From: a virus
DNA length: 64,000 nt
Direction: 5' to 3' (one strand)
IMG/VR virus record: IMGVR_UViG_3300031997_000001
Location: 124,001-188,000 of that record
This document shows positions 49,382 through 57,392 of this stretch, in pieces. The notes under the pieces are model-generated. The model did no database searches. It had not been told where the DNA came from and was given only the letters and a program-made list of their open reading frames with translations. A program made the position numbers and the translations under genes. How positions within the stretch are numbered: position 1 is the stretch's first letter; every line of letters starts with the position of its first letter.

Positions 49382-49569
49382 GCCAGTGTCTCCAATTCCC
49401 GACGCAGTTCCGTCTCCCCCATGTACTGAATGTTGGAGAGGTAGGAGTACAGCTCATCGTCGCTCAGCCCATCCCTGTTCGGCTTATAGTGCTCGGTCAG
49501 GAGCTTCCGGACCTCGGTGATGTCCAGTTCCTTCTGGGCCAGAAGCTGCTTCGCCTGATCGCTGGTCAT
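49378..49569 (-). CDS. Hypothetical helical protein
   Basis: 63 residues from ATG at 49569, which overlaps the ligase stop. Helical and charged: DQAKQLLAQKELDITEVRKL, LSDDELYSYLSN. It lies between an ATP-type ligase and LigA and overlaps both by 1-4 bases, so it is probably co-translated with them. No family recognised. Confidence 0.7.
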   Translation of the reverse strand: MTSDQAKQLLAQKELDITEVRKLLTEHYKPNRDGLSDDELYSYLSNIQYMGETELRRELETLA

Positions 49570-50147
49570 CAGTCCTCCTTCGTCTTGAGATCCTCGTCCG
49601 GGACGATGGTCCGGGTCATTCCAGATAATCCATCTCTCCACTTGAGCTTGAACATGGCCGGGTTGTCGACCGACTTATGGAAATCGCCGACCAGCTTCGA
49701 GCCGAGGCGCTTGAGCACGATCCCCTCGGTCTTCATGTCGCCGATGAGGGACTTGTAGAGCGCGGCGTAGCCCGTGGTCTGACCAGGAATGAGATGGATC
49801 GGCCATCTGGCACCGTCCACTCTGATTCCGTTGTAGATCCCGAACACCTTCGCGTACCGCTCCTCGACGGGGAGATGACCGACCCACTCGCCCCTCTCGT
49901 ACATCATGTCGAAGAGCCACATTCCCTCTTCCTTCCACGCCTCACGCCGGCAGGTCCACTCGGCGTTCAGGACCGTGCCATCCTCGAGCGGCAGGAGTTT
50001 GAGGGCATCTCTCATGTCGTCCGAGATGGCGAGCGGCTTCATCACGCGGGAGAGGACGACCAGTTCGCCCTTCTCTCGGAAGATCAGGGAGTTGTGTCCA
50101 TCGAGCTTCGGCTGGGCGACGTATTCGCCCTCCTTGATCATCTTCAA
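49569..50147 (-). CDS. ATP-type DNA/RNA ligase, nucleotidyltransferase domain only
   Basis: 192 residues. Motif I PKLDGHN with Lys14 as the adenylated residue, motif III NAEWTC, motif IV EGIVLKR, motif V FKLKWRD. No OB domain follows, so it is a minimal ligase; the OB may be supplied by another protein or missing. DNA versus RNA preference cannot be told. It lies immediately upstream of the split LigA in the same operon. Confidence 0.82.
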   Translation of the reverse strand: MKMIKEGEYVAQPKLDGHNSLIFREKGELVVLSRVMKPLAISDDMRDALKLLPLEDGTVLNAEWTCRREAWKEEGMWLFDMMYERGEWVGHLPVEERYAKVFGIYNGIRVDGARWPIHLIPGQTTGYAALYKSLIGDMKTEGIVLKRLGSKLVGDFHKSVDNPAMFKLKWRDGLSGMTRTIVPDEDLKTKED

Positions 50148-50169
50148 GGAATAGATGTGAGACGGTTTG

Positions 50170-50478
50170 TCAGGAAATCTGGGCTTGATTGGGTGTCTCC
50201 TTGAGCTTGAGCCCGGCCTGGAACGCCTTGTCGAAGGCCTTCTCGACCTTCGCGTAGGCCTCCATTTCCTGCTTCGCCATCCGGTTCAGGATGGCGTCAC
50301 CGCAACCGGGACAACCGTCCTTGCTGACCAGCGCCTTGTTGAGGATCTCGATGACGGCAGCCGCCTTGCCCAGCCTGCGCCACAGGGAACCGATGACCTG
50401 ATGGTTGCAGGCGAAGCAATGGCCGTACTCCTCGATCCACTTCCTGATGCTGCCGCACTTCGGACACTTGGGGCTCAT
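50170..50478 (-). CDS. Zinc-ribbon protein
   Basis: 102 residues from ATG at 50478 (AGGCGAA upstream). CPKCGSIRKWIEEYGHCFAC is the first C..C/C..C ribbon (residues 5-24); CPGCGD gives a further pair. The C-terminal half is helical. ATGA overlap upstream. Confidence 0.72.
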   Translation of the reverse strand: MSPKCPKCGSIRKWIEEYGHCFACNHQVIGSLWRRLGKAAAVIEILNKALVSKDGCPGCGDAILNRMAKQEMEAYAKVEKAFDKAFQAGLKLKETPNQAQIS

Positions 50479-50759
50479 TTCGCCTCCAGGAATTCCATGC
50501 CGTAGCTCGTCGGACCCCCGTTCTCGACGGTGCTCCAGAGACGATAGACCAGGAACTTCTTCTTGAAGATCCGCCCCTTCGACGTCCGGACCGATGCGGC
50601 CCAGACCTTCCCTTCCGGGTCCTTGAACTCGACCGGAAGCCCTTCCTTCCTCGCCAGGGCGCAGAGCGCCCTGACCGTCGTCGGCGTCGTCCGCGGCTTG
50701 GTACCGCTGCGGCACCAGTGTCCGGTCATCGGAAAGCGTCTGATTGCAGCGTTGGTCAT
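50475..50759 (-). CDS. Hypothetical protein
   Basis: 94 residues. Basic, with TTVRALCALARKEG helix then strands KVWAASVRTSKGRIFKKKFL. Reads like a small beta-rich DNA- or RNA-binding protein by charge, not by family. Confidence 0.68.
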   Translation of the reverse strand: MTNAAIRRFPMTGHWCRSGTKPRTTPTTVRALCALARKEGLPVEFKDPEGKVWAASVRTSKGRIFKKKFLVYRLWSTVENGGPTSYGMEFLEAK

Positions 50760-50772
50760 AATCTTCCCTCCC

Positions 50773-51717
50773 CTAGATTTCCAGCTTCCTGACGTTCAGG
50801 ATCCGCTGGGCCAGCTCCTCGGCCGACTCGTTGAGCTCCTTGACCTTCACGTCGGGGACGATCTCCCCGTACATCTCGATCCGGTCCTTGAGCCTCTTGA
50901 CCTTCCTGAGCCGGGCTTCCATCCAGGTGATCTTGCCCTTGTCGGTGAGGTCCGGGGACAGCTGATCGACTTCCTCGGCCAGCCCCTTCACGACGGATTC
51001 CAGCTCCTCCAGCACGGACCGGCCGAGGGTCACCTTGGAGACTTCGGCATCCGGCACGGGGAGATACTCGAAGCGCGCGTCGTTGGTATTCGGAGAGAGC
51101 TTCGACACCAGAGTCGAAACCTTCTCCACGACGCCGTTGAACTGCGCCGGGACGAAGTAGACGTTGCCCTGGTCCCGCAGGGTGATCAGGTCCGCCTCCT
51201 CCTCGATGATGCGCTGGAGGTAGCGGGTTATGTCGCTCGAGTTGTACCGGACCTTCTCCTTCTCGAACAGCTCGAGGACCAGCTTGTTGATCGCGGCGTT
51301 GGCGGTGTAGCCGGGCATCTCGGAGATGAGGGCCTCGGCGAAGTTCTTCGTCTCGTAGTACTTGCTCTTGGACACGATGACCCGAGTCTCGGTCGTGTAC
51401 TTGAGCTCGCCGGACCCGACGGAGGTGCCGGTCAGCTGTTCAGCCGTGAACTGGAAGACGATGAAGTCGTCGTCCTCGCTGACCCGCCGGATGATCCGAC
51501 CTTCCTCCAGGTTGCGCAGGGCGCGGATGAAGGCACTGCGGTAATTATGTTCGCGAGCGTATTTGGTCGGGAGTCCGCTTTCCTCCAGCAGCTTGGTGAA
51601 CTCGTCCTTGGTGATCGAGACGTTCCTCACGTTCCAGAACACAACCGACCCCAAGATCGGGCAGTCCAGACCTTTCATCTTGAGGAAGAATTGTGCGCGT
51701 TTCTCCTGAGCAGTCAT
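50773..51717 (-). CDS. Hypothetical phage protein
   Basis: 314 residues from ATG at 51717; an ATG 4 codons earlier is also possible. FAEALISEMPGY and KYYETKN near the middle and a DITRYLQRIIEEEA helix are clear. The C-terminal 90 residues are coiled-coil-like, ending LAQRILNVRKLEI, a looser relative of the recurring motif. No family recognised with confidence. Confidence 0.72.
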   Translation of the reverse strand: MTAQEKRAQFFLKMKGLDCPILGSVVFWNVRNVSITKDEFTKLLEESGLPTKYAREHNYRSAFIRALRNLEEGRIIRRVSEDDDFIVFQFTAEQLTGTSVGSGELKYTTETRVIVSKSKYYETKNFAEALISEMPGYTANAAINKLVLELFEKEKVRYNSSDITRYLQRIIEEEADLITLRDQGNVYFVPAQFNGVVEKVSTLVSKLSPNTNDARFEYLPVPDAEVSKVTLGRSVLEELESVVKGLAEEVDQLSPDLTDKGKITWMEARLRKVKRLKDRIEMYGEIVPDVKVKELNESAEELAQRILNVRKLEI

Positions 51718-51773
51718 GTGCTCCTCCACTTGGGATAGTCAAATATAGAACATAAGCAACATGGGGTAATGCT

Positions 51774-52439
51774 ATGAAGAAATGCGCCTGGTGCAAGACG
51801 CCAAAGCCGAATTCGAAATTTCCCCTGCATTATCCAGTTTGTTTTAAGTGCTTGGCCTATCGTGCGCGCAAAAGCAAGCCATGCAAGATTTGCGGAGTAA
51901 CCAAACCAAAGAAAAAATTCCCCCCAGCCAGTCTTAGGTGTTATGCTTGTGCTTGGGTTTGTAAGCGTAAAGACCCCAAATACCGGGAAAAATGCAACGC
52001 GTACAACAGGCGCCGGTACAAGGAAGACGCAGCTTACAGACAACACTATCTCGCCAAATGCCGGGTACGCAACAAAGAACGCTGGCGGCTGGGCTTGATA
52101 CAAGCCTACGACGAAAGCTCCCCACGCAGGTGGCTTTTTGCAAAGACGCGCAGAGGGAGAACACACGGGCGACGCAGTAACTTCAAGTGGGGCGTTAGTC
52201 TGGATTTCCTGTGTGGTCTTTGGGAAGACCAAAAAGGCAAATGTGCTCTTTCTGGTCTTCCCATGACAATGCAACGATACAGGCTTGATGGCGCATCCAT
52301 AGACCGGATCGACTCCACCAAAGGCTACGTGCCTGGGAACATCCAGCTTGTGTGCAAGGCCATCAACCTCGCGAAGAATAAGAACACGAACGAGGAGATG
52401 ATGGCATTCATTAAGGCGCTCCGGGCTATTCCTAGATAA
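51774..52439 (+). CDS. Free-standing HNH homing endonuclease
   Basis: 221 residues, opposite strand to its neighbours and more AT-rich. Three N-terminal zinc-ribbon-like pairs (KKCAWCKTPK, PVCFKC, CKICGVTKPKKKF, CYAC). The C-terminus has KCALSGLPM, ASIDRIDSTKGYVPGNIQLVC, the usual D.ID...GY..GNI.(LV)C HNH pattern. It lies between two intact genes and seems not to interrupt either. A mobile, self-spreading gene. Confidence 0.88.
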   Translation: MKKCAWCKTPKPNSKFPLHYPVCFKCLAYRARKSKPCKICGVTKPKKKFPPASLRCYACAWVCKRKDPKYREKCNAYNRRRYKEDAAYRQHYLAKCRVRNKERWRLGLIQAYDESSPRRWLFAKTRRGRTHGRRSNFKWGVSLDFLCGLWEDQKGKCALSGLPMTMQRYRLDGASIDRIDSTKGYVPGNIQLVCKAINLAKNKNTNEEMMAFIKALRAIPR

Positions 52440-52455
52440 CTCCTTTGGTACGCAG

Positions 52456-52674
52456 TCACTGCTTGACCTGCTGGCTGGCCTGTGTCATTTCTCTGATCCA
52501 GTCGACTGTCAGGTCTCCATGCTGCGCCCGCTGGGTCGGCTCGTCGCAGCCCTGCTCGACGGCAAGGCCGAGGGCGCGAATGACCTCGAATGGGACGAAG
52601 GCGCAGACGCCGCCGACCTTGTCGAAGCCGTTGACTCGGACGAACTTTCCCCCGTTCAGGTTGTTGACCATCAT
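52456..52674 (-). CDS. Hypothetical protein
   Basis: 72 residues from ATG at 52674 (GGGGAACGG upstream; a second ATG follows). VCAFVPFEVIRALGLAVE resembles a helix-strand. Ends Gln-rich. It overlaps the DUF2997-like gene's stop. Confidence 0.62.
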   Translation of the reverse strand: MMVNNLNGGKFVRVNGFDKVGGVCAFVPFEVIRALGLAVEQGCDEPTQRAQHGDLTVDWIREMTQASQQVKQ

Positions 52675-52859
52675 CCGTTCCCCTGCTTGACCTGGTTCTT
52701 GTCGGCCTGGACCACGTGGTCCATCCCCTTGTGCCGCTCCTCGATCTTGCCCAGGCTCTTGGCCAGATCCTCGGTGAAGGAGGCCGTACCCTGACCGTTG
52801 GCCCCCTCTGCATGGATCTTGACTTCCCCGTCGTTGATCTTGAGCACTATTTCTTTCAT
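52671..52859 (-). CDS. DUF2997-like protein (copy A)
   Basis: 62 residues from ATG at 52859 (GGAGG upstream). KEIVLKINDGEVKIHAEGANGQ followed by FTEDLAKSLGKIEE matches the DUF2997 layout (one strand pair, then a helix after a short gap), though the usual Cys is missing. DUF2997 commonly occurs beside DUF1257 and AAA+ genes. It lies close to a DUF1257-like gene and the AAA+ gene here. Confidence 0.65.
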   Translation of the reverse strand: MKEIVLKINDGEVKIHAEGANGQGTASFTEDLAKSLGKIEERHKGMDHVVQADKNQVKQGNG

Positions 52860-52896
52860 CTTTCCTCCCCATTCATTATGCCTGAGACACTCCTCA

Positions 52897-52968
52897 CTAT
52901 TCGAGCTCCAACTTTCTTTCCCCGAGCTCCGCCTTGGTCGGAATGGTGACTGTCGTAAAGGAGAACAT
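52897..52968 (-). CDS. Possible micro-protein (23 residues)
   Basis: ATG at 52968 (AAAGGA upstream) to TAG at 52897: MFSFTTVTIPTKAELGERK and four more residues. Protein-like, short gap to the gene on either side. Could be noise. Confidence 0.35.
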   Translation of the reverse strand: MFSFTTVTIPTKAELGERKLELE

Positions 52969-52993
52969 AGTGTTGTCCTTTCAGCCATAGGAT

Positions 52994-53275
52994 CTAGTAC
53001 TGCCTCAGGGTGAGTTGGATCTCGTTCCCGTTGTTCATCCGGACGACGGTGTACCCCGCCTGCTTCGCCTTCGCGGTGGCGAGGGATGCGGCGTACTCGT
53101 TCTTGAACAGCTTCTCGAACCCGGGGTATTGCTCCTTGGGCTCGACCTTGTACATCCCGTTCGGGAGCTTGGTGATCTTGGACTCCCAGCCGTGGTCCTT
53201 CTTCAGCTTCTCCGCGGCTGCCTTCGCGGCTGCCTGGTCCTTGACCTCGATGCTGACCCTCGTGAAACAGGGCAC
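52994..53275 (-). CDS. DUF1257/Ycf35-like protein (copy A)
   Basis: 93 residues from GTG at 53275 with GAGGAA 6 bases upstream. Begins PCFTRVSIEVKDQAAAKAA, like the usual MSHFT.IK.QI.D...LK start of DUF1257, and ends with GYTVVRMNNGNEIQLTL, the family's closing strands. In cyanobacteria and phages this family travels with a Ycf46-like AAA+ ATPase; here it lies directly downstream of one. Confidence 0.65.
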   Translation of the reverse strand: MPCFTRVSIEVKDQAAAKAAAEKLKKDHGWESKITKLPNGMYKVEPKEQYPGFEKLFKNEYAASLATAKAKQAGYTVVRMNNGNEIQLTLRQY

Positions 53276-53331
53276 ATCTTCCTCCCTTGATGAGCGGTGG
53301 GGGTCCCGATTTGGGACCCCCACCTTCTTGA

Positions 53332-54879
53332 CTACGCGTCCACCTTGCGGGACTTCTGCTCCTCTTCCTTGCGGTGGTTCGCGTTCTGGGCGAAGTCGCT
53401 GGCCCACTTCTTCATCGACTCCAGGTCGCCCCTCCGGGACCGGGAGAGGGGCACGGTCCGCAGGATGGCGGACAGGATGTGCATGTCGTTGAGCTCCTCC
53501 TTGCGGTAGAAGCCGGTGTAGAGGCCCGAGATCACGGCCTCCTCCAGCTCCGCCCCCGAGTACCCCTCGCTGTTGGAGGCGCACTCCTTGAGGCCCTGGG
53601 CGTCGAACTTCTTGGGATCGCGGCCCCGCTTGGTGATGTGGATCTTGAGAATCTCCTCCCGCTCCTTCTCGTCCGGGAGGTCGACGTAGAAGATCTCATC
53701 GAAGCGGCCCTTCCTGAGCAGCTCAGGCGGGAGTCCGTCGATCTTGTTGCACGTCGCCACGATGAAGACCGGCGCGGTCTTCTCCTGCATCCAGGTGATG
53801 AACGACCCGAAGACGCGGGCGCTCACTCCGGAGTCCGTCTGGCCCGAGCTGGACATCCCAGCGAAGGCCTTCTCGATCTCGTCCACCCACAACACGCAGC
53901 GGCCCACGGCCTCTGCCGTCTGGATGGCGACCCGCATGTTCGCCTCGCTCTGGCCGACCAGCCCGCCGAAGACGCGTCCCACGTCGAACTTGATGAGCGG
54001 GACCCCGAAGTTGGCGGCGCACGCCTTCGCCGCCAGGGACTTGCCCGTTCCCGGGATGCCCGTGAGCATCACGCCACGCGGGGCGGGGAGGCCGTACTTG
54101 CGGGCGTCCTCGGTGAACGCCAGCTTCCTGATGCTCAGCCACTCCTTGAGCACCACCAGCCCGCCGATGTCGTCCATCCCCTGCTTGGCAGGGTACCACT
54201 CCAGCACGCCCGACTTCTTGATGGCGTTGGCCTTCTCGGACATGACCAGCGTGGAAATCTGGACCTTGGACTTCGGGTCGTCCTTGGTGGACTTCTTCCA
54301 GTCCACCACGCCCTTGGCCATGGCGTTCTCCGCCTCGACCGTGGTCAGGCCCATGCAGGCCTCCACGATGGCGAAGACCTCGTCCTTCGCGACGTCCCCC
54401 ACGACGGTCTTGTTCTCCGTCACGAACCGGTCGATCATCGTGCCGATGATCGCCCTCTCGGGGAGGCCGAACTCCAGGAGCGTCACGTCGCGCTGCAGCC
54501 CGACGGGCAGCTCGTTGAGCGGGCTGATCATGATGAGCGTCTTCTTGGCCGTCTTGAACTCGCGGGCGATGTCCCGGATGAGCCGCGCGATCTTGGGCAC
54601 CTGGAAGAACGGGTGCAGGTCGCGGAACAGGAACACCACCTTCTCGCCGAACGTGGTCGTGCTCTCGGCGCCGCGGATCTTCGCGAGGGCGGCGACCGGG
54701 TCGTCAACCTCGTCGATGGTCTTGCCGTTGGCGTCGATGAAGCCGTCCGTGTGGCTCCACACGACCACCTTCCACTTGAGCTCCTTGAGGGTGTTGGCGA
54801 GCTCCAGCTCGACGCGCGCCTCCTCGGGGCTCACGACCATGAGTACCGGATAGCGGGCCTTGATGTAGCTGTCAAACAT
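53332..54879 (-). CDS. Ycf46-like AAA+ ATPase
   Basis: 515 residues. N-terminal about 230 are the Ycf46-type region starting YIKARYPVLMVVSPEEARVE. A classic AAA domain follows: Walker A GIPGTGKS (about 274-281), Walker B CVLWVDEIEKAFAG, sensor 1 IVATCNKIDGLP, arginine finger RKGRFDEIF. The C-terminal lid contains YSGAELEEAV. As in Ycf46, it lies with a DUF1257-like and a DUF2997-like gene. The system's biochemical role is unknown; a chaperone-like remodelling of a partner is an inference. Confidence 0.9.
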   Translation of the reverse strand: MFDSYIKARYPVLMVVSPEEARVELELANTLKELKWKVVVWSHTDGFIDANGKTIDEVDDPVAALAKIRGAESTTTFGEKVVFLFRDLHPFFQVPKIARLIRDIAREFKTAKKTLIMISPLNELPVGLQRDVTLLEFGLPERAIIGTMIDRFVTENKTVVGDVAKDEVFAIVEACMGLTTVEAENAMAKGVVDWKKSTKDDPKSKVQISTLVMSEKANAIKKSGVLEWYPAKQGMDDIGGLVVLKEWLSIRKLAFTEDARKYGLPAPRGVMLTGIPGTGKSLAAKACAANFGVPLIKFDVGRVFGGLVGQSEANMRVAIQTAEAVGRCVLWVDEIEKAFAGMSSSGQTDSGVSARVFGSFITWMQEKTAPVFIVATCNKIDGLPPELLRKGRFDEIFYVDLPDEKEREEILKIHITKRGRDPKKFDAQGLKECASNSEGYSGAELEEAVISGLYTGFYRKEELNDMHILSAILRTVPLSRSRRGDLESMKKWASDFAQNANHRKEEEQKSRKVDA

Positions 54880-54900
54880 GCGAACCTCCTGTAAAGGGAA

Positions 54901-55191
54901 CTAACGCAATTCGCTCTTGTCCTTGGCTTCGAAGATCTCGAACTTGCGGCGGCTGTCCTTGTCCTCGTCTTCCGACCTGTCGCCGATGCACCACATGTTG
55001 GCATCGCCTGGGCGATCGTCTGAGGTCAGAACGTATGAGCAATCGCTCCACTTCGCGCCGAGGTTCTTGAGCGCGGACTCGGCTTCCTGTTTGGTGCCAT
55101 AGCCGACGAAGAAGGTCGGCGGCTTGTCCAGGTCGCTGAGGATGGCTGAACCGCTCCTGTTGATCTGGTACTCCACGATCACGAAGCTCAT
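54901..55191 (-). CDS. Hypothetical protein
   Basis: 96 residues from ATG at 55191 (AGGAGACC upstream). Alpha/beta: SFVIVEYQINRSGSAILSD, FFVGYGTKQEAESALKNL; the end is charged. It precedes the AAA+ gene by 22 bases. Possibly a partner of it; no family recognised. Confidence 0.68.
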   Translation of the reverse strand: MSFVIVEYQINRSGSAILSDLDKPPTFFVGYGTKQEAESALKNLGAKWSDCSYVLTSDDRPGDANMWCIGDRSEDEDKDSRRKFEIFEAKDKSELR

Positions 55192-55201
55192 GGTCTCCTT
55201 C

Positions 55202-55432
55202 CTAATGGACGTGGGGAACGGAGCCTGCGTGCGCCAGGGCATGCTCTATCTGGTCGACGTGCCGGTCGTACTCGTCCTCGGTGATGTCGAAGGTCCTGTT
55301 GCACAGGCCGCAGAGGGCCGTGTGCTGGATGCCGGAGCCCGTCACGTCCTCGGCTTCGATGTGGACGGTGATGTAGGCGCCGCTGGCATGGCAGTCTTCG
55401 AACGGGCAGATGATGTGCTTTTCGTCGCTCAT
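55202..55432 (-). CDS. Zinc-binding protein
   Basis: 76 residues from ATG at 55432. CPFEDCHASGAY and CGLCNRTF, about 32 residues apart, form a four-Cys ribbon. The end is His-rich (HALAHAGSVPHVH). TGATG-type overlap with the gene upstream. Confidence 0.72.
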   Translation of the reverse strand: MSDEKHIICPFEDCHASGAYITVHIEAEDVTGSGIQHTALCGLCNRTFDITEDEYDRHVDQIEHALAHAGSVPHVH

Positions 55433-55773
55433 TAGGCCTCCAATACGCGGCCACCCACCTGACCGAACGGGGCTGACCGCGACGGCATCGAAGTAAGGGT
55501 GAAATTCACATCCACCTTCACGACCTCGCACAGGTCCACGTAGGCCTGGCGCTTGGCCTTCTTTTGCTCCCAAGTGAGACGGTAAGCCTGAATCCCGTAT
55601 GGAGTGGCGCCTGCGGCAAAGATGGCTGCACGAGCCGACTCCTCACCCTTGTATTGTCTGGCGTCCCAGAGGTCGGACACCCACCCAGATGCGTCCTGGC
55701 ACCCGACGTCGGCCGTCTTGGGAAGCCAGCGCTTGGATGGCTTGTGCCGGACCATGAATACCGTGGTCTTCAC
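55432..55773 (-). CDS. Hypothetical protein ending in FGQVGGRVLEA
   Basis: 113 residues from GTG at 55773 (GAGGGACG just upstream). Alpha/beta first part (TTVFMVRHKPSKRW, YKGEESARAAIFAAG). Its C-terminus SAPFGQVGGRVLEA is one of the clearest copies of the recurring motif. Function unknown. Confidence 0.68.
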   Translation of the reverse strand: MKTTVFMVRHKPSKRWLPKTADVGCQDASGWVSDLWDARQYKGEESARAAIFAAGATPYGIQAYRLTWEQKKAKRQAYVDLCEVVKVDVNFTLTSMPSRSAPFGQVGGRVLEA

Positions 55774-56342
55774 CGTCCCTCCTCCACGGACACGATCTCG
55801 ATGTCGACGCCTTGGAAGCCCAGTGCCTCGATCTGCTCGCCTGCCTGTTTCATGGCCTTCGTCTCGGCGTCCGCGCAGGACTGGGCCTTGAGGCATACGG
55901 CCTTCGTGCCGCCGGTCAGCACTAGCTCGACGTGGAATTTCTTCTCCACTTGTGGAACGCACGGCGTCTCGGGTGTGAAGTGCCGGGTCAGGATCTCCCT
56001 GATGTCGGCAACGTCCCATTCGCCGTCTCGGTGGACGGGAGCGACAAGCGCCTTGATCTCGCGGGCGGCGGCTTCATGCGGTGTCAGGCAATTGGAGCCG
56101 ATCTGTTGGTCCGCGTACAGCCATGGCCTTGATGCGCACGTCTCGATGTCGAGAGTTTCGATGATCTGCAGGGCCTCCGCCACCGCAGGGTTGAATTCCA
56201 GCTCTGGCAAGCCTCCGCCATCGGGAACCTGTACCGGCCCATCCGCCCATTCCTCTCCGGGTTTTCCTGCGACGAGCCAGACGAGGCGGAGGAGCCGTTC
56301 GTCCAGGACCTTCCGCTTGGGATTCAGGATCTTGTTTGTCAT
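55770..56342 (-). CDS. Hypothetical protein
   Basis: 190 residues from ATG at 56342, overlapping the DUF2997 stop (TGATG). Alpha/beta with RLLRLVWLVAGKPGEEWADG, EALQIIETLDIETC and HVELVLTGGTKAVCLKAQS. Some Cys residues. Adjacent to DUF2997 and DUF1257, so possibly part of that module; no family recognised. Confidence 0.7.
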   Translation of the reverse strand: MTNKILNPKRKVLDERLLRLVWLVAGKPGEEWADGPVQVPDGGGLPELEFNPAVAEALQIIETLDIETCASRPWLYADQQIGSNCLTPHEAAAREIKALVAPVHRDGEWDVADIREILTRHFTPETPCVPQVEKKFHVELVLTGGTKAVCLKAQSCADAETKAMKQAGEQIEALGFQGVDIEIVSVEEGR

Positions 56343-56533
56343 CAGTGTCCCAGTTTCTGCTGGTTGTTGGCCTGCGGCTGCTGGTAGAACTCGCTGGTCT
56401 TCTGGTCGTCCTTGACCGTGCCCAGCGCGTTCTCCAGCGTCTTGGTCGCGTCCTTGCAGGCGGTGCCCTTGAGCCCGTCGACCGAGATCTTGAGGCCGCC
56501 CTTGTTGTCGATGATCAGCGTGATCGTGTGCAT
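56342..56533 (-). CDS. DUF2997 protein (copy B)
   Basis: 63 residues. TITLIIDNKGGLKISVDGLKG then CKDATKTLENALGTVK matches DUF2997 closely, including the Cys after the Gly-Lys and the helix. It is 30 bases from a DUF1257-like gene, the usual neighbour of the family. Cellular role unknown. Confidence 0.85.
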   Translation of the reverse strand: MHTITLIIDNKGGLKISVDGLKGTACKDATKTLENALGTVKDDQKTSEFYQQPQANNQQKLGH

Positions 56534-56563
56534 CGGTCAGGCTCCTGTGCTGGGGGAAGTCGC

Positions 56564-57019
56564 CTAGTACTTGACGAACTGGAGCTTGACCTCGCCCGTC
56601 GGGAGCTTGGTCTGCGTGCAGGTGTAGCCCTGGGCCGTCATTTTCTTCTTGGCCACCTCGGCGACGTACCCCTTCACGATGTTGCTGCAATTGTCCCCGG
56701 CCAGCGCCTGCAGTCCGTGTCCGCCGGCGTAGAAGTCCCAGACCAGCACGTGGCCTTTCCCGTTGGGGTTCTTGCAGACGCCGATCTCGTACGCCTGCGA
56801 GTTGCCGGGGACGCCGATGGCGTGCTCGCACTTGCCGTAGTCCTCGGGCTTGATCCCGTGGTGGTAGGCGGCGTTCGCCCCGTGGTAGTCGTTGACCCAC
56901 GAACCGTACCACTTGTGATGCTTCTGGCCTTCCTTCCACTGGAGGCCCGACGCCTTGACCGCCTTCTTGAGGGCTTCCAGATCGAGCACGTCCAACTCGA
57001 GTCGAGCGACATGAGACAT
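56564..57019 (-). CDS. DUF1257/Ycf35-like protein (copy B)
   Basis: 151 residues. Starts SHVARLELDVLDLEALKKAV as in the DUF1257 family, with YHGANAAYHHGIKPEDYGKC and a final strand pair KLPTGEVKLQFVKY. It is 30 bases from DUF2997 and 1.7 kb from the AAA+ gene. Together these copies form a second set of the same module. Confidence 0.82.
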   Translation of the reverse strand: MSHVARLELDVLDLEALKKAVKASGLQWKEGQKHHKWYGSWVNDYHGANAAYHHGIKPEDYGKCEHAIGVPGNSQAYEIGVCKNPNGKGHVLVWDFYAGGHGLQALAGDNCSNIVKGYVAEVAKKKMTAQGYTCTQTKLPTGEVKLQFVKY

Positions 57020-57280
57020 TTAGGCCTCCTTGGGGAACGGGATGTTGTGCTTGACGAGCCAGGCGTGCTCGATTGCGAGCGCCTTCGCCCGGGTCCTGAA
57101 CGGTCCGATTCGGGGGCCGCCGACCGGCTTGAGATTGACGACCCACCGGACTCCTGCCGGCTCGACGTGGCTGGCCCGCCGGATTTCGGCCTTCCCCAAG
57201 GAGAGAAGCGGGGTCAGCTCGTCGGCATAGACCATCCGCAGCGAGCCGTCGTTGCCGATGACCATCTCATGCTTGGACAC
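57020..57280 (-). CDS. Hypothetical protein
   Basis: 86 residues. Beta-rich start (MVIGNDGSLRMVYADELTP, GVRWVVNLKPVGG), then a helix (RAKALAIEHAWLVKHN). The stop lies directly at the next start. No family recognised. Confidence 0.7.
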   Translation of the reverse strand: MSKHEMVIGNDGSLRMVYADELTPLLSLGKAEIRRASHVEPAGVRWVVNLKPVGGPRIGPFRTRAKALAIEHAWLVKHNIPFPKEA

Positions 57281-57392
57281 TATCCCTCCTTAGTTGCTGC
57301 TTCCAAGCTTCTAGGCGCAGCTTGCCCTGCACACAGACGAATTTGTCGCCAACGCGCTTGACTTGAATTGGGGGCATCCCGTGGTACTTCAC
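57267..57392 (-). CDS. Micro-protein, basic (41 residues)
   Basis: GTG at 57392 with GGAGGGGG 4 bases upstream, or ATG five codons later. KYHGMPPIQVKRVGDKFVCV then KLRLEAWKQQLRRD: a basic strand-helix. Overlaps both neighbours by 4-14 bases. Confidence 0.55.
   Translation of the reverse strand: MKYHGMPPIQVKRVGDKFVCVQGKLRLEAWKQQLRRDSVQA

Noticed and set aside
48239-49429. 396-codon + strand frame opposite the LigA N-terminal gene
   Set aside because: Antisense shadow of a gene with clear LigA motifs.
53374-54894. 506-codon + strand frame opposite the AAA+ gene
   Set aside because: Antisense shadow; the minus strand has Walker A, Walker B and arginine-finger motifs.
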